A DNA stretch of 64,000 nucleotides from contig NC_014655.1 in NCBI RefSeq assembly GCF_000166395.1, positions 2,976,001 to 3,040,000 on the forward strand, read 5' to 3'. A program made the translations under genes and the position numbers. Positions 24,555-33,305 of the stretch are shown one piece after another; within the stretch, counting starts at the first letter, position 1, and each line of letters begins with the position of its first letter. This stretch comes from Leadbetterella byssophila DSM 17132. Lineage in GTDB: Bacteria; Bacteroidota; Bacteroidia; Cytophagales; Spirosomataceae. The notes beneath the pieces were generated by a model. The model was given only the letters and a program-made list of their open reading frames with translations. It was not told where the DNA came from and searched no databases.

Positions 24555-25319
24555 ATGTCTATTTCTGAAGAGTCTGAATTAGAGGGGATGAAAGCAGTAG
24601 GCCATGCAGTAGCCTACACCTTGAGTGAAATGAGAAAATATGCCCAAGTGGGCATGAGTACCTACGAATTAGATCAGTATGGTGCACAAATTATGGAGAA
24701 ATTAGGTGCAAAATCAGCACCTAAACTGACCTACGGTTTCCCGGGATACGCCTGCATCAGTACTGGAGGTGAGTTCTGCCATGGAATTCCATCAAAAGAG
24801 AGAATTTTAACTGAAGGTGAACTGATCAATATTGACGTTTCCGCAGAACTAAACGGTTTTTGGGCAGATAATGGATGCTCCTTTGTTTTAGGAGAAGATA
24901 TCCATGGGCACCAAGCCTTAGTGAATGCCTCCAAAGAAATTCTTCAAAAAACCATTAAGAAAATCAAAGGCGGGGTGAGGATAGCGGATATCGGTCATTT
25001 TATGGAGATGGAAGCTAAGAGATACGGTTATAAAGTCATTCGAAATCTGGGAGGACATGGTGTAGGTAGAAGCTTACATGAGCAGCCTGATGAATTGATG
25101 AATTACAAACAGAAAGATGATCAAAGAAGATTTCGTAAACACTCCGTAGTAGCTATAGAAACCTTTATCGCTACCCATTCCACTATCGCCGTTGAATTAA
25201 ATGACGGCTGGACCATGGTGGGTAATAAAGGAGGATTTATGGCTCAACATGAACATACCTTGATGGTGACGGAAGATCAACCTCTGATATTTACAGAAGC
25301 TAATGGAATTTTTGAATAG
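24555..25319 (+). CDS. map: Type I methionine aminopeptidase
   Basis: Removes the initiator methionine from nascent proteins. The 254-residue protein has the five metal ligands of the family: Asp in NIDVSAE (about 93), Asp in FWADNG (about 104), His in GGHGVGRSLHE (about 168), Glu in VAIETF (about 201) and Glu in AQHEHTLMV (about 232). No N-terminal zinc-finger extension is present. Its final codons GAA-TAG lie in the left copy of the 27-bp hairpin repeat that flanks the insertion sequence. Confidence 0.96.
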   Translation: MSISEESELEGMKAVGHAVAYTLSEMRKYAQVGMSTYELDQYGAQIMEKLGAKSAPKLTYGFPGYACISTGGEFCHGIPSKERILTEGELINIDVSAELNGFWADNGCSFVLGEDIHGHQALVNASKEILQKTIKKIKGGVRIADIGHFMEMEAKRYGYKVIRNLGGHGVGRSLHEQPDELMNYKQKDDQRRFRKHSVVAIETFIATHSTIAVELNDGWTMVGNKGGFMAQHEHTLMVTEDQPLIFTEANGIFE

Positions 25320-25339
25320 GAGGCTAAGCCTCCTATTCT
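25313..25339. repeat. Left copy of the 27-bp hairpin repeat flanking the IS
   Basis: A perfect 8-1-8 core palindrome (AGGAGGCT-A-AGCCTCCT) extended outward to GAATAGG/CCTATTC. It covers the map stop codon and is identical to 27081-27107. In the uninterrupted state it would be the shared terminator of map and the RND gene. Confidence 0.9.
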
Positions 25340-25366
25340 CTTGAGTTTGGTTATTTACTAGATATT

Positions 25367-25407
25367 AAAAAAAAAGTGCGTCAGATTTTGATTTGTCGCA
25401 TTTTTTT
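25367..25407. terminator. Hairpin near the left end of the IS
   Basis: A nine-A run plus GTGCG faces CGCA plus a seven-T run, so it can terminate read-through from map before the transposase. IS ends often carry such insulation. Confidence 0.55.
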
Positions 25408-25438
25408 GTGAGATTTATATCTAGTTACACGACTAGAC

Positions 25439-25645
25439 ATGGGATATCCGACGAAAATTCAATTAATTAAGAGAGCCAAGAGTGAGCAGTGGTACGTAAA
25501 TTTTCCTGCTGCTGTTGCGCAAGCCATAGAGTTCCAGCAAGGAGAAGTGGTGGAATGGGTGATTGACGATCATCAACGTTTGGTTCTACAGCGTAGTGAC
25601 GACTCTGTAAAAGAGCTTAAAAAAAAACTCCCAAGGAAGGTCTAA
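25439..25645 (+). CDS. AbrB/MazE-like N-terminal segment of the transposase (orfA)
   Basis: A 68-residue ORF (MGYPTKIQLIKRAKSEQWYV...) whose middle, VNFPAAVAQAIEFQQGEVVEWVIDD, looks like a SpoVT/AbrB swapped-hairpin segment (P-A-x-A...F..G..VEW.I). It ends in KELKKKLPRKV just past an A9 run at 25619-25627. The transposase frame is open immediately downstream in the -1 frame from 25621, so this is most likely the N-terminus of a frameshift fusion rather than a separate antitoxin-like protein. I recall related transposases in other phyla that carry this segment in a single frame. Confidence 0.6.
   Translation: MGYPTKIQLIKRAKSEQWYVNFPAAVAQAIEFQQGEVVEWVIDDHQRLVLQRSDDSVKELKKKLPRKV
25619..25627 (+). 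promoter_or_regulatory. A9 slippery run, candidate -1 frameshift site
   Basis: Nine adenines at the orfA/orfB junction (CTT AAA AAA AAA CTC in the orfA frame). A -1 slip, or an added A in the transcript, joins orfA to the transposase frame; a TAA at 25618-25620 blocks that frame upstream. The fused product would be about 543 residues. Confidence 0.6.
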
Positions 25646-27069
25646 TTTGTTCTTTTCGGGAATTATTTGAAAAGTGCTTACCAGCGTTTAATCAACTTAG
25701 AACCTTTGAGCGAGCTCGGACTCTTGCTTTAGGTGTTTTATCGTGTGTTGGCCGATGTACTATTACGGGAATGGTAACGGCCAGTGGTGCTCAGTTCTTG
25801 GACTGGTCGGCTACCTATCGCCTTTTTAAGGGCAGCCGAATGAATATGAGCAAGATATTTGGCTGTATACGCAAAGAAGTAGTACTTACTAACGGTTGGG
25901 AGCATCCTTATATTTATGCTCATATGGACGATACATTACTACGTAAACGAGGAAAGAAAATCTTCGGAACGGGTTGGATGCGTGATCCACTTGGTCCGCC
26001 ATTTAGCAGTAATTTTGTGTGGGGGCAGCGTTTTATTCAAGTGTCTTTATCGCTACTAGAAAAGGGAGTGTTTGGGCCTTCTCGAGCAATTCCTGTTGAC
26101 TTTACCCATTGTCCACCAGTAAAAAAGCCTACTAAAGGCGCTGACGAGCAAACCACAGCTACTTTTTTGCAACAACACAAGAAAGAGAAGATGAGTGCAG
26201 TAGGTCTGCAGCGTATCCTCTCTCTGAGAGAAGATTTAAATGCGGACGGTTTTTCTAATAAGAAAGTGGTGTTAAGTGTTGATGGTAGTTACACCAACGA
26301 AACGGTAATAAAAAAGCTGCCAGCCGGAGTGGAATTAATAGGGAGAATAAGAAAAGATGCAAAGCTATTTTCTCCTGCCGAAGTAAAAATAAATCAAAGG
26401 GGAAGAAAACCTTATTTTGGAAGAGAGTTACCTACACCAGAACAAATACGGCAAAGTCCAGAAATACCATACCAAAAGATAGAAGCATGGGCAGCAGGTA
26501 AAAAACGAGTCTTTGAGGTGAAAACACTAAAAAATGTTAGGTGGAGGAAATCCGGGGAGCGAAACCTGATGCTAGTCATTATTCGTCCAGTTAGTTACCG
26601 ACTTACAAAAAGCTCCAAATTACTTTACCGAAACCCTGCCTATCTAATTTCTACCTCCCAGCATATAGATATCCAATTACTTGTACAGGCTTATATTAGA
26701 AGGTGGGAAATAGAGGTAGGCTTTCGTGATCAAAAAACATTGATCGGCTGCGGACAGGCACAAGTGCGTGAGAAAACAGCTGTCGAGAAAGTGCCCCAAT
26801 TTATATCAGCATGTTACGCAATGATCTTACTGGCAGCTCACAAATCAAACGAAAAAAAATCGCAGCAACTTCCAGGAACTAAATGGTACAAAAACGCAAA
26901 AAGAAAAAGAATTACCACAGGAGATTTACTCAATCGTGTGAGAATGGAAAACTGGCTTGAAAGTGTACAAATTAATTTAACCGACTTCGCAAAACTCCAA
27001 CAAAAAATGGCAAAGTTGGGTAAAATCAACAATCCAGCAATCGAAGCTATATTTTACAACAGAAATTAG
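25621..27069 (+). CDS. DDE transposase (orfB part), IS4/IS701-like
   Basis: The first ATG of this frame is at 25771, but the frame is open from 25621 and the intervening residues (FNQLRTFERARTLALGVL) are transposase-like, supporting expression by fusion with orfA. The catalytic triad is visible: Asp in AHMDDTLLRKRGKK, Asp in LSVDGSYTNE, and Glu in YIRRWEIEVGFRDQK, followed by the usual GCGQAQVR block. Family placement IS701-like versus general IS4 is uncertain. The reading frame is otherwise undamaged, so the element could be active if frameshifting works. Confidence 0.85.
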   Translation, partial: KKTPKEGLICSFRELFEKCLPAFNQLRTFERARTLALGVLSCVGRCTITGMVTASGAQFLDWSATYRLFKGSRMNMSKIFGCIRKEVVLTNGWEHPYIYAHMDDTLLRKRGKKIFGTGWMRDPLGPPFSSNFVWGQRFIQVSLSLLEKGVFGPSRAIPVDFTHCPPVKKPTKGADEQTTATFLQQHKKEKMSAVGLQRILSLREDLNADGFSNKKVVLSVDGSYTNETVIKKLPAGVELIGRIRKDAKLFSPAEVKINQRGRKPYFGRELPTPEQIRQSPEIPYQKIEAWAAGKKRVFEVKTLKNVRWRKSGERNLMLVIIRPVSYRLTKSSKLLYRNPAYLISTSQHIDIQLLVQAYIRRWEIEVGFRDQKTLIGCGQAQVREKTAVEKVPQFISACYAMILLAAHKSNEKKSQQLPGTKWYKNAKRKRITTGDLLNRVRMENWLESVQINLTDFAKLQQKMAKLGKINNPAIEAIFYNRN

Positions 27070-27080
27070 CCAAAGAGGAG

Positions 27081-27107
27081 TGAATAGGAGGCTAAGCCTC
27101 CTATTCT
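27081..27107. repeat. Right copy of the 27-bp hairpin repeat
   Basis: Identical to 25313-25339. It includes the RND transporter stop codon (27101-27103, minus) and acts as its terminator. Confidence 0.9.
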
Positions 27108-30100
27108 ATTTTAGGTGGAAGTAATTTGTACATCACAGGTGTTACTATCCTTGTTAATACCAGAGAAGATATTAAGCCTCCTATGATTACTAATGCCAAA
27201 GGAGAATACAGAGGAGAATGTTCTAATACCAAAGGCATCAACCCCCCAATGGCCGTGAGAGTGGTTAATACTATCGGTATAAATCTGGTTTTACCCGCTT
27301 TCTCAATGGCTTCGTCAATACTCAATCCCTCCTCTTTTCTCAGGTAGTTAGTATAATCCACCAGCAGTATGGAGTTCTTTACTTCTATACCTGCCAAAGC
27401 AATGATCCCTACCACTGCTGTAAAGGACATGGTGTTTCCCGTTAGGAACAGTATCCCCACCGCGCCAATAACCCCTAGTGGAATTACAGACAAGACTATA
27501 AATGAGGACTTGAAGGTTTTGAATTCTAAAATCAGTACCGCCAATATTCCAAATATGGTGATGATGATGATGGTTCCCAATCCTCCAAATGTTTCCGCCT
27601 TTTGTTCTTCCTCTCCTGCCAATTGATAGGAATAACCTTTTGGAAACTTCAGCTCTTCTATTTTGGATTTAAACTTCTGAAGGGTCTCAGCCGTAGTGTA
27701 GCCTTCTTTCACAAAGGAGGAAACGGAAGTAAAGCGAGCTTGATTATAGTGCTGTATCCTATTAGACGAGCTTTCAAATTCCAAAGTAGCTAATTGACTG
27801 AGTGGGATCTGTGCTCCGTTTCCAGCCGGTACAAAAATCCTGTCAAAGACATCTGCACTAACCGCTCCATTTCTTGGAAGACTTAGTAAAAGCTCATTGT
27901 TTTCCCCATTTTCGTCTCTAAAGTTTCCAATAGGGAAGCCTGATATCGCCATACGGATATGCCTGTCGATTTCAAATGTAGGTATGCCGAATAAACCCGC
28001 TTTTTCTTTGTTTATTTTTACCCTTAGATCTGTAGTTCTATTGCTAATGGGATTATTCACGTAGATGGTCCCTTCCGTTTGCTTATAGAGAGACTCTACC
28101 TGCTCAGCTAAAGTTTTCAATGTGTCCAGGTTTTCCCCATATATACGGGTGGTCAATGGGGCTTCAACAGGAGCACCTTGCTCAAATTCCAAGGCCTTAA
28201 TTCTGGCACCTGGGTATTTGTTGAGTTTTTCTCTTAACTCATTAATGAACTGAGTGCGAACGGGCACGGAGGTGCCCTCATGCAACTGTACAAAGATTTG
28301 CCCATAATTAGTGGCTGTCCCTCCCTTTGGAACTATATTATAATAGATCCTAGGATTATCTTTCCCCACATTTGCTGCATAGTTCTTCACAAGTGAACTC
28401 TCGGCTAATAGACTTTCCGTGTATCGTACGGCAGAATCCGTTTGGGCAATGGAAGTTCCTAATGGAGTTTCAATATTAATGAGAAATTGAGGCTTCTCAG
28501 ATTTTGGAAACACTGTAATTCCTATCACAGGTATTAGCAAGATGCTACCCACAAACAGTAAAATGGCTATGCCTAATGTTTTGATAGGATTAAGTAATGA
28601 CCAGTGCAGAATCTTTTGATATGATCCGTCAATCACGCGGTTCATCAACTGTAAAACTCTGTTACCCTCCTCCTTCTCTTCTTTCGGCATCAGAATGCTT
28701 GCTAGAAATGGTACTATGGTCAAAGAGATAAATAAGGATGCTAGTACCGTCATGATCACGGCCATTGGTAAGCTTCGGATAAAATCTCCTGAAGCCTCTG
28801 GTAAGAAGGTTAATGGAAGAAAGGCGAGAATTAAGGTAGCTGTACATCCTAGAACCGCCATGGAAATCTGTTTGGTTCCTTCAATGGCTGCGTCTTTTCT
28901 GGAATAGCCCTCACGTAGATAACGCGCTATGTTTTCAACTACCACTATGGAGTCATCCACCAATAAGCCCAGTGAGATGATGAGACCTACCACTGACAAT
29001 TGATTGATGGAATATCCCAATAAATCTATACCCGCTAAACCAATAGCGAGTGAAAGGGGTATGGAGATCATTACGATCACGGATGCTCTGATCCCTAAGG
29101 GGATTAAGGTGATCAGTACTAACAGTATGGCTATTCCGAAATCTCTGCCAAGGCCCTTTAATCTCTTGGATACACTTTTAGCCTGGTCAAAACTCTTCTC
29201 TAATTGAATATTCGCTGGTAGCTTCTTTTCGAAGTCCTCAATGATCGGACTGATCTTACTATCAATTTCAAAAATATTGGTTCCGTATTTTTGACTTGCT
29301 GTAAGGAAAATAGCACGCTTACCATTAAGTCGGGCTAAATAATGATTTTCTTCATAATCAAAGTAGATGTCAGCTATATCTTTCAGATAGGTCAAGTTTT
29401 GTCCGGTGGTACTAACTATAGTTCTGCCTATTTCCTCTAGATGGCTATAACTTCCAGAAGTCTTCACATTGATTCTCCTTTCCCCAACTTCAATAGATCC
29501 TGCAGGAATGTTCAAGTTTTCCGACTGGATTAGGTTCATAACTTGAGCTAAAGGAATCTTAAAACTTGCCATCCTTTCTGTGTTCAAGTCTATTCTTACC
29601 TGTCTTTTAGGAACGGCATGAATGTCAATATCCTTGATTCCCTTAATCTTCTTAAGTTCATCCTTAAGTGCTTTAGCTTGCTGGTCTAGTTCATAATAGG
29701 ATGCAGACTCAGATAGTAGACCTACTTGTATAATGTTAACCGTTTCCGGAGTTACTTTGACCACATCTATGGAATAAATATCCTGAGGTAATTTGTTTCT
29801 CAGGGCATTTACTTCTCGTAGGACTTCATTATTTTTTTCTTTTTCATCAGCCTTGAAATCAAATTCTACCACTACACTGGCCACTCCATTTGCCGCATGA
29901 GAAACTATTTTTTTGATTTCACCTAAAGAGGCTAATTTCTCTTCTATAGGGTCTACCACTAGTTCCTCCATATCCTCTGGACTAGTACCGGGATATACCA
30001 CAATGATATTATTAAAGGTAGCCCGCATAGCAGGGTCTTCTGCCTTTGGCATCTTCATCAGGGAGCTTATCCCTATGGCCATAATCATAATAAATATGAT

Positions 30101-30145
30101 GACCGTAAACTGATGATTTTTTACAGAAAAGCTGGTAATTCTCAT
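27101..30145 (-). CDS. RND-family efflux transporter, inner-membrane pump subunit
   Basis: A 1014-residue AcrB/MexF-type proton-driven pump. It begins with a cytoplasmic tail and first helix (NHQFTVIIFIMIMAIGISSL), then the PAEDP-like KAEDPAMR motif and the large periplasmic loop. Helix 4 has GLLVDDSIVVVENIAR with the paired Asp residues of proton relay (about 399-400), and a second periplasmic loop and helix bundle complete the duplicated architecture. This points to the hydrophobe/amphiphile group more than to heavy-metal pumps, but substrate is uncertain. Its start overlaps the MFP stop by 4 bp. Last gene of the tetR-led operon. Confidence 0.93.
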   Translation of the reverse strand: MRITSFSVKNHQFTVIIFIMIMAIGISSLMKMPKAEDPAMRATFNNIIVVYPGTSPEDMEELVVDPIEEKLASLGEIKKIVSHAANGVASVVVEFDFKADEKEKNNEVLREVNALRNKLPQDIYSIDVVKVTPETVNIIQVGLLSESASYYELDQQAKALKDELKKIKGIKDIDIHAVPKRQVRIDLNTERMASFKIPLAQVMNLIQSENLNIPAGSIEVGERRINVKTSGSYSHLEEIGRTIVSTTGQNLTYLKDIADIYFDYEENHYLARLNGKRAIFLTASQKYGTNIFEIDSKISPIIEDFEKKLPANIQLEKSFDQAKSVSKRLKGLGRDFGIAILLVLITLIPLGIRASVIVMISIPLSLAIGLAGIDLLGYSINQLSVVGLIISLGLLVDDSIVVVENIARYLREGYSRKDAAIEGTKQISMAVLGCTATLILAFLPLTFLPEASGDFIRSLPMAVIMTVLASLFISLTIVPFLASILMPKEEKEEGNRVLQLMNRVIDGSYQKILHWSLLNPIKTLGIAILLFVGSILLIPVIGITVFPKSEKPQFLINIETPLGTSIAQTDSAVRYTESLLAESSLVKNYAANVGKDNPRIYYNIVPKGGTATNYGQIFVQLHEGTSVPVRTQFINELREKLNKYPGARIKALEFEQGAPVEAPLTTRIYGENLDTLKTLAEQVESLYKQTEGTIYVNNPISNRTTDLRVKINKEKAGLFGIPTFEIDRHIRMAISGFPIGNFRDENGENNELLLSLPRNGAVSADVFDRIFVPAGNGAQIPLSQLATLEFESSSNRIQHYNQARFTSVSSFVKEGYTTAETLQKFKSKIEELKFPKGYSYQLAGEEEQKAETFGGLGTIIIITIFGILAVLILEFKTFKSSFIVLSVIPLGVIGAVGILFLTGNTMSFTAVVGIIALAGIEVKNSILLVDYTNYLRKEEGLSIDEAIEKAGKTRFIPIVLTTLTAIGGLMPLVLEHSPLYSPLALVIIGGLISSLVLTRIVTPVMYKLLPPKIE

Positions 30146-31158
30146 GGCACTAAAACTGAGTCTCCGTTTGATACAAAACCGCTTCCATGGGTGATAATGG
30201 TCTCACCTAGTTTCAACCCTCCCTTTATTGCCACACTATTTCCATATAGTTTACCTATTTGGATTTGTCTCCTTTCGGCTTTCCCATTATTAACTAGGTA
30301 TACGTCTGCTTTATCCGCTTGAGCATTCACAAGGGCTTCTACCGGTATAGCCAGTGTTTCCGTCATGTTCTTCGTCTTGATGTTTACTCGAGCTACAAAA
30401 CCGGAAACAAGTCTTTTATTTACAGGAGCTAGATCAATCTCCACTTCGTATGTTCCGGTAGTTGGAGTGATCATTTGTGCTATTTGTCGGACCTTCCCTG
30501 TAAATACTTCTTCAGGATATGCATCAAGTCTGATTTCTGCAGGATCTCTAGGAGCCACTTTAACAAGATCTCTATCTGTTAGGCCTACTTTGACAGTATA
30601 GGCTTGTTCTCCACTGCCCATGATGAACATAGGGTGGAGTGGAGCTATTAATTCACCCTGTTCGGCAAGTTTCATCAGAATTCTGCCAGAAACCGGAGCA
30701 TAGATTTTGGATAGTTTTAAATTAAATTTTGCAGCATCTAAAGTTTGTTGAGCTATGTCCAAACCACTTTTAGCATCATTTAACAAGGTTCTTGTAGCGG
30801 CTTGGTCTTGGAATAATTTCTCTACACGTTCAAAATCTCTTTTGGCTTTTTCATAACCTATTTGGGCTTGATTTACCTGAGCGTCAATTTCTGATAAATC
30901 CAATTCTGCTAGTAGTTGGCCGGCCTTAACATACTGACCTTCTTCTACATGACATCTTTTGATCACACCTCCGGTTTTGAATGCTAACTTAATTTCATTC
31001 TTTGAACTTAGCATTCCGGTGGATTGGATGTTTTCATGGAAAGTGAGCTGGGCTACCTGTGCCACTTTTACCGCTTGTAGAACTTTGTCTTCTGTTTTTT
31101 GCTTGTCGGGGTTTTGGCAAGCTGTAAAAATTAAGAGTAATAAGCTAATCTTTTTCAT
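30142..31158 (-). CDS. RND efflux periplasmic adaptor (membrane fusion protein), lipoprotein
   Basis: The 338-residue adaptor links the inner-membrane pump to the outer-membrane channel. Lipobox IFTAC (Cys ~14) anchors it. A lipoyl/barrel-sandwich half (AFKTGGVIKRCHVEEGQYVKAGQLLAELD) is followed by an alpha-hairpin (about 80-135; DAQVNQAQIGYEKAKRDFERVEKLF), the second lipoyl half (IYAPVSGRILMKLAEQGE) and beta-barrel and membrane-proximal domains. It lies between the TolC-like gene (5 bp gap) and the pump gene (4-bp overlap). Confidence 0.92.
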   Translation of the reverse strand: MKKISLLLLIFTACQNPDKQKTEDKVLQAVKVAQVAQLTFHENIQSTGMLSSKNEIKLAFKTGGVIKRCHVEEGQYVKAGQLLAELDLSEIDAQVNQAQIGYEKAKRDFERVEKLFQDQAATRTLLNDAKSGLDIAQQTLDAAKFNLKLSKIYAPVSGRILMKLAEQGELIAPLHPMFIMGSGEQAYTVKVGLTDRDLVKVAPRDPAEIRLDAYPEEVFTGKVRQIAQMITPTTGTYEVEIDLAPVNKRLVSGFVARVNIKTKNMTETLAIPVEALVNAQADKADVYLVNNGKAERRQIQIGKLYGNSVAIKGGLKLGETIITHGSGFVSNGDSVLVP

Positions 31159-31163
31159 ATCTA

Positions 31164-32504
31164 TTAGTAGCCAGAGGCCTTTTTAAGTTCGCTGTATTTT
31201 ATCCAGGTGCTTAATTTTTCTATAGTGTAACTCAACTGTGCTGCTGTAAGGTCATTTTGGGCTTTTGTGATTTCTATAGTTAAGGCTGCTCCGTTTTTAT
31301 ATCGGGATTGAACAAGATCATGGACCTTTTTCGTTCTGTTTAAATCTAAGGTTTTACTTTGCAAAGCCTCTTGACTTTGTACGGCATCATGGTAGGCTTT
31401 ATAGATCTGCATTTCAATTTGTTTTTTCGCTTCTTCCAGTTTGCTATTCCATTGTAAAGCTCCTATTCTTGACTGTTGAATTTTAAGTTTCTTTTGCCCG
31501 GCATTATACAAGTTCCAAGTCATTCCTACTTGCCCCACCATATATGCTTGATTTCGAAAGGTGTAGCCAAATCCTTGAAAGCCGGTATTTACTCCAAGGA
31601 AAAGTGTAGGTAGTAGAGCATTTTTTTCATTCATGCTCACTAACGTCTGCTGTGCAGCTAAACCGGTTTGCAACTGTTCAAATTCAGGTCTGCTTAATAG
31701 AGCATTCTCTTGGAAATAGGAAATGGGCTTTAGAAGCGGAGGCTGAGAAAAGAAGGCACTGTCTGCTTCAATGTTTTCTTCTAAGTTTCTATTGAGAAGG
31801 AAATTGAAATAGGCCTTGGCTACTTTGGCATTTTTTTCCGCTTCTTTTTTCTGGATCTGCACCTTACTTAATTCATACTCCGCAGTGAGTTTAGCGTCTA
31901 TAAGTACTTCCTCGTGTTGAAGTAGTTTTTGATTTAATAGAACGTTCTCCTTCGCTAAATTTTCTGCGTATGCAAAGATCCTAATGGCTTCTAGTGCTTG
32001 GAGATATTGATAATAAGCTGATTCAATATTAGCTTTTAGTTCTAGTTGTAAATACTTTTTCTTTGCCTCCTCTGTCAGTAGTAATTGTTTTTGCAACTGC
32101 ACATTATATTTTATATCACTATTGAAAAGAGGAACCTTGATTTCCAACTTGGTGTCGTGAAAGTTCATGGGAGCCATTTGCTCACTTGTATTCTCTACTT
32201 GCGGAAAAACGGAAGTTCCTGTTAAGGCATTTAAGGTGCTGTACACCGGGTTAAGAAGATCACCTATTGGGATGTCAATCTTTCGCCCTCCAAATGCTAC
32301 GGAATAGGTGGGGGCAAAGTTGACCTGCGGAAAAAAATGAGTTTTAGCTATCTCAATGGCTTTGATAGACTTCTCTATTTCCATCTGTTGCTGCCGGAGT
32401 GCTAAATTACTCTCTAGACCCTGATGGATATACTGATCCAAAACAGGTGATTGAGCATTGGCTATTCCCCCTATGAATATAAGAATGAACGTTGTAAGTC
32501 GCAT
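31164..32504 (-). CDS. TolC-family outer-membrane efflux protein
   Basis: A 446-residue outer-membrane channel with a signal peptide (MRLTTFILIFIGGIANA). Two repeats of long amphipathic helices (e.g. AYENLAKENVLLNQKLLQHEEVLID-like segment around 175-205, and EEAKKQIEMQIYKAYHDAVQSQEAL around 370-395) flank beta-strand stretches, the OEP duplication. Positions of the strands fit a trimeric channel-tunnel. It follows tetR by 1 bp and precedes the adaptor gene by 5 bp. Confidence 0.9.
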   Translation of the reverse strand: MRLTTFILIFIGGIANAQSPVLDQYIHQGLESNLALRQQQMEIEKSIKAIEIAKTHFFPQVNFAPTYSVAFGGRKIDIPIGDLLNPVYSTLNALTGTSVFPQVENTSEQMAPMNFHDTKLEIKVPLFNSDIKYNVQLQKQLLLTEEAKKKYLQLELKANIESAYYQYLQALEAIRIFAYAENLAKENVLLNQKLLQHEEVLIDAKLTAEYELSKVQIQKKEAEKNAKVAKAYFNFLLNRNLEENIEADSAFFSQPPLLKPISYFQENALLSRPEFEQLQTGLAAQQTLVSMNEKNALLPTLFLGVNTGFQGFGYTFRNQAYMVGQVGMTWNLYNAGQKKLKIQQSRIGALQWNSKLEEAKKQIEMQIYKAYHDAVQSQEALQSKTLDLNRTKKVHDLVQSRYKNGAALTIEITKAQNDLTAAQLSYTIEKLSTWIKYSELKKASGY

Positions 32505-32505
32505 A

Positions 32506-33120
32506 TTAATAGGCTTTTAAAACTTGAATAAGACTGTTTAGGCCGCCTTGAATACGAGATTCTTTTTCTTCTTCTGAAAACATACCGCATCTTTTGCGAA
32601 GTTGAAGAGTGACTAATCCATGAACAGTAGCCCAGATCATCATGGATAGCTCGGGGACATTCGCATTCTTAAAATGGCCTTCTTCCTGGCACTGGGCTAC
32701 AAGATTTTCTAGTGCGAAGTACACATTCTTACCTTCTTCCCAAACATCATCTCTTATTTCCAAAGTCTCCATTGGAGCAGTGAGTAAGAACATGAGCTCA
32801 TACAATTCTGGATTTGAAAATGCAAAGTTGAGGTACTCATACCCTAGCTGGATTAACTTCTCAAAGGCCGTCTCTAAATGGGCTACCTTTTCAAAGGTTT
32901 TTCCAAATTCCACAAATGCCTCTTGATGAAGTACATAAAGTAGTTCGTTCTTGTCCTTGAAATATAGGTAGATCGTAGCAGGACTATATTCTATGTCATC
33001 TGCTATTCCCCGAATACTGGTTTTTTCATAACCCATTTCCAAGAATAGCTTCTTTGCAGAGTCCAATATCCTTCTACGCATCTCCTCCTTCTCTCTCTCT
33101 TTTCTATCAGATATTCCCAT
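32506..33120 (-). CDS. TetR-family repressor of the efflux operon
   Basis: A 204-residue regulator. The N-terminal HTH (about 10-60) shows RRRILDSAKKLFLEMGYEKTSIRGIADDI and SPATIYLYFKDKNELLYVLHQEAF, characteristic of TetR; the C-terminal all-helical ligand domain ends with MMIWATVHGLVTLQL, a WHG-type C-domain. As first gene of the operon it likely represses its own promoter and the efflux genes, and a dyad in the promoter fits as operator. Ligand unknown. Confidence 0.92.
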   Translation of the reverse strand: MGISDRKEREKEEMRRRILDSAKKLFLEMGYEKTSIRGIADDIEYSPATIYLYFKDKNELLYVLHQEAFVEFGKTFEKVAHLETAFEKLIQLGYEYLNFAFSNPELYELMFLLTAPMETLEIRDDVWEEGKNVYFALENLVAQCQEEGHFKNANVPELSMMIWATVHGLVTLQLRKRCGMFSEEEKESRIQGGLNSLIQVLKAY

Positions 33121-33139
33121 GTGATTTTAGTTAATGGGT

Positions 33140-33147
33140 CAAATTTA
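33140..33147 (-). promoter_or_regulatory. -7 box TAAATTTG of the tetR-efflux operon
   Basis: CAAATTTA on the plus strand, 19 nt upstream of the tetR ATG, immediately next to a perfect dyad. Confidence 0.5.
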
Positions 33148-33162
33148 ATAAACAGTGTTTAT
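33148..33162. promoter_or_regulatory. Candidate TetR operator
   Basis: ATAAACA-G-TGTTTAT is a perfect 7-1-7 inverted repeat directly upstream of the -7 box, where a bound repressor would block RNA polymerase. Confidence 0.55.
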
Positions 33163-33305
33163 AAAAAAAGCGATAGTAATAAAAAATTCAATGTTTTAAT
33201 ATTGAAAGTGGAGGGTTTTGGGCTATAATTAGTAATAATTTAATATCTGCTCGTTAATACTATTCAGGAATAGCGGTAAATTGACCGCTTAAAGTAGATC
33301 TAGAT

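Larger units (their letters stand above)
25329..27091 (+). mobile_element. Insertion sequence, IS4/IS701-like DDE transposase, about 1.7 kb
   Basis: The block between map and the efflux genes carries a 68-codon ORF and a DDE transposase and lies between two copies of a 27-bp hairpin. The sequences just inside the repeats (25340 on, and the reverse complement before 27081) share TTTGG-TA-TT-CT positions, which suggests imperfect terminal inverted repeats. Limits given assume that inner hairpin arms belong to the element with duplication of CTAAG; if the whole hairpin is the target duplication, the element is 25340-27080. Intact but probably frameshift-dependent. Confidence 0.85.

Noticed and set aside
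25439-25645. Stand-alone AbrB/MazE-type antitoxin gene
   Set aside because: No toxin gene is adjacent, it lies inside the IS, and its end meets the transposase frame at an A9 run, which fits an N-terminal transposase segment better.
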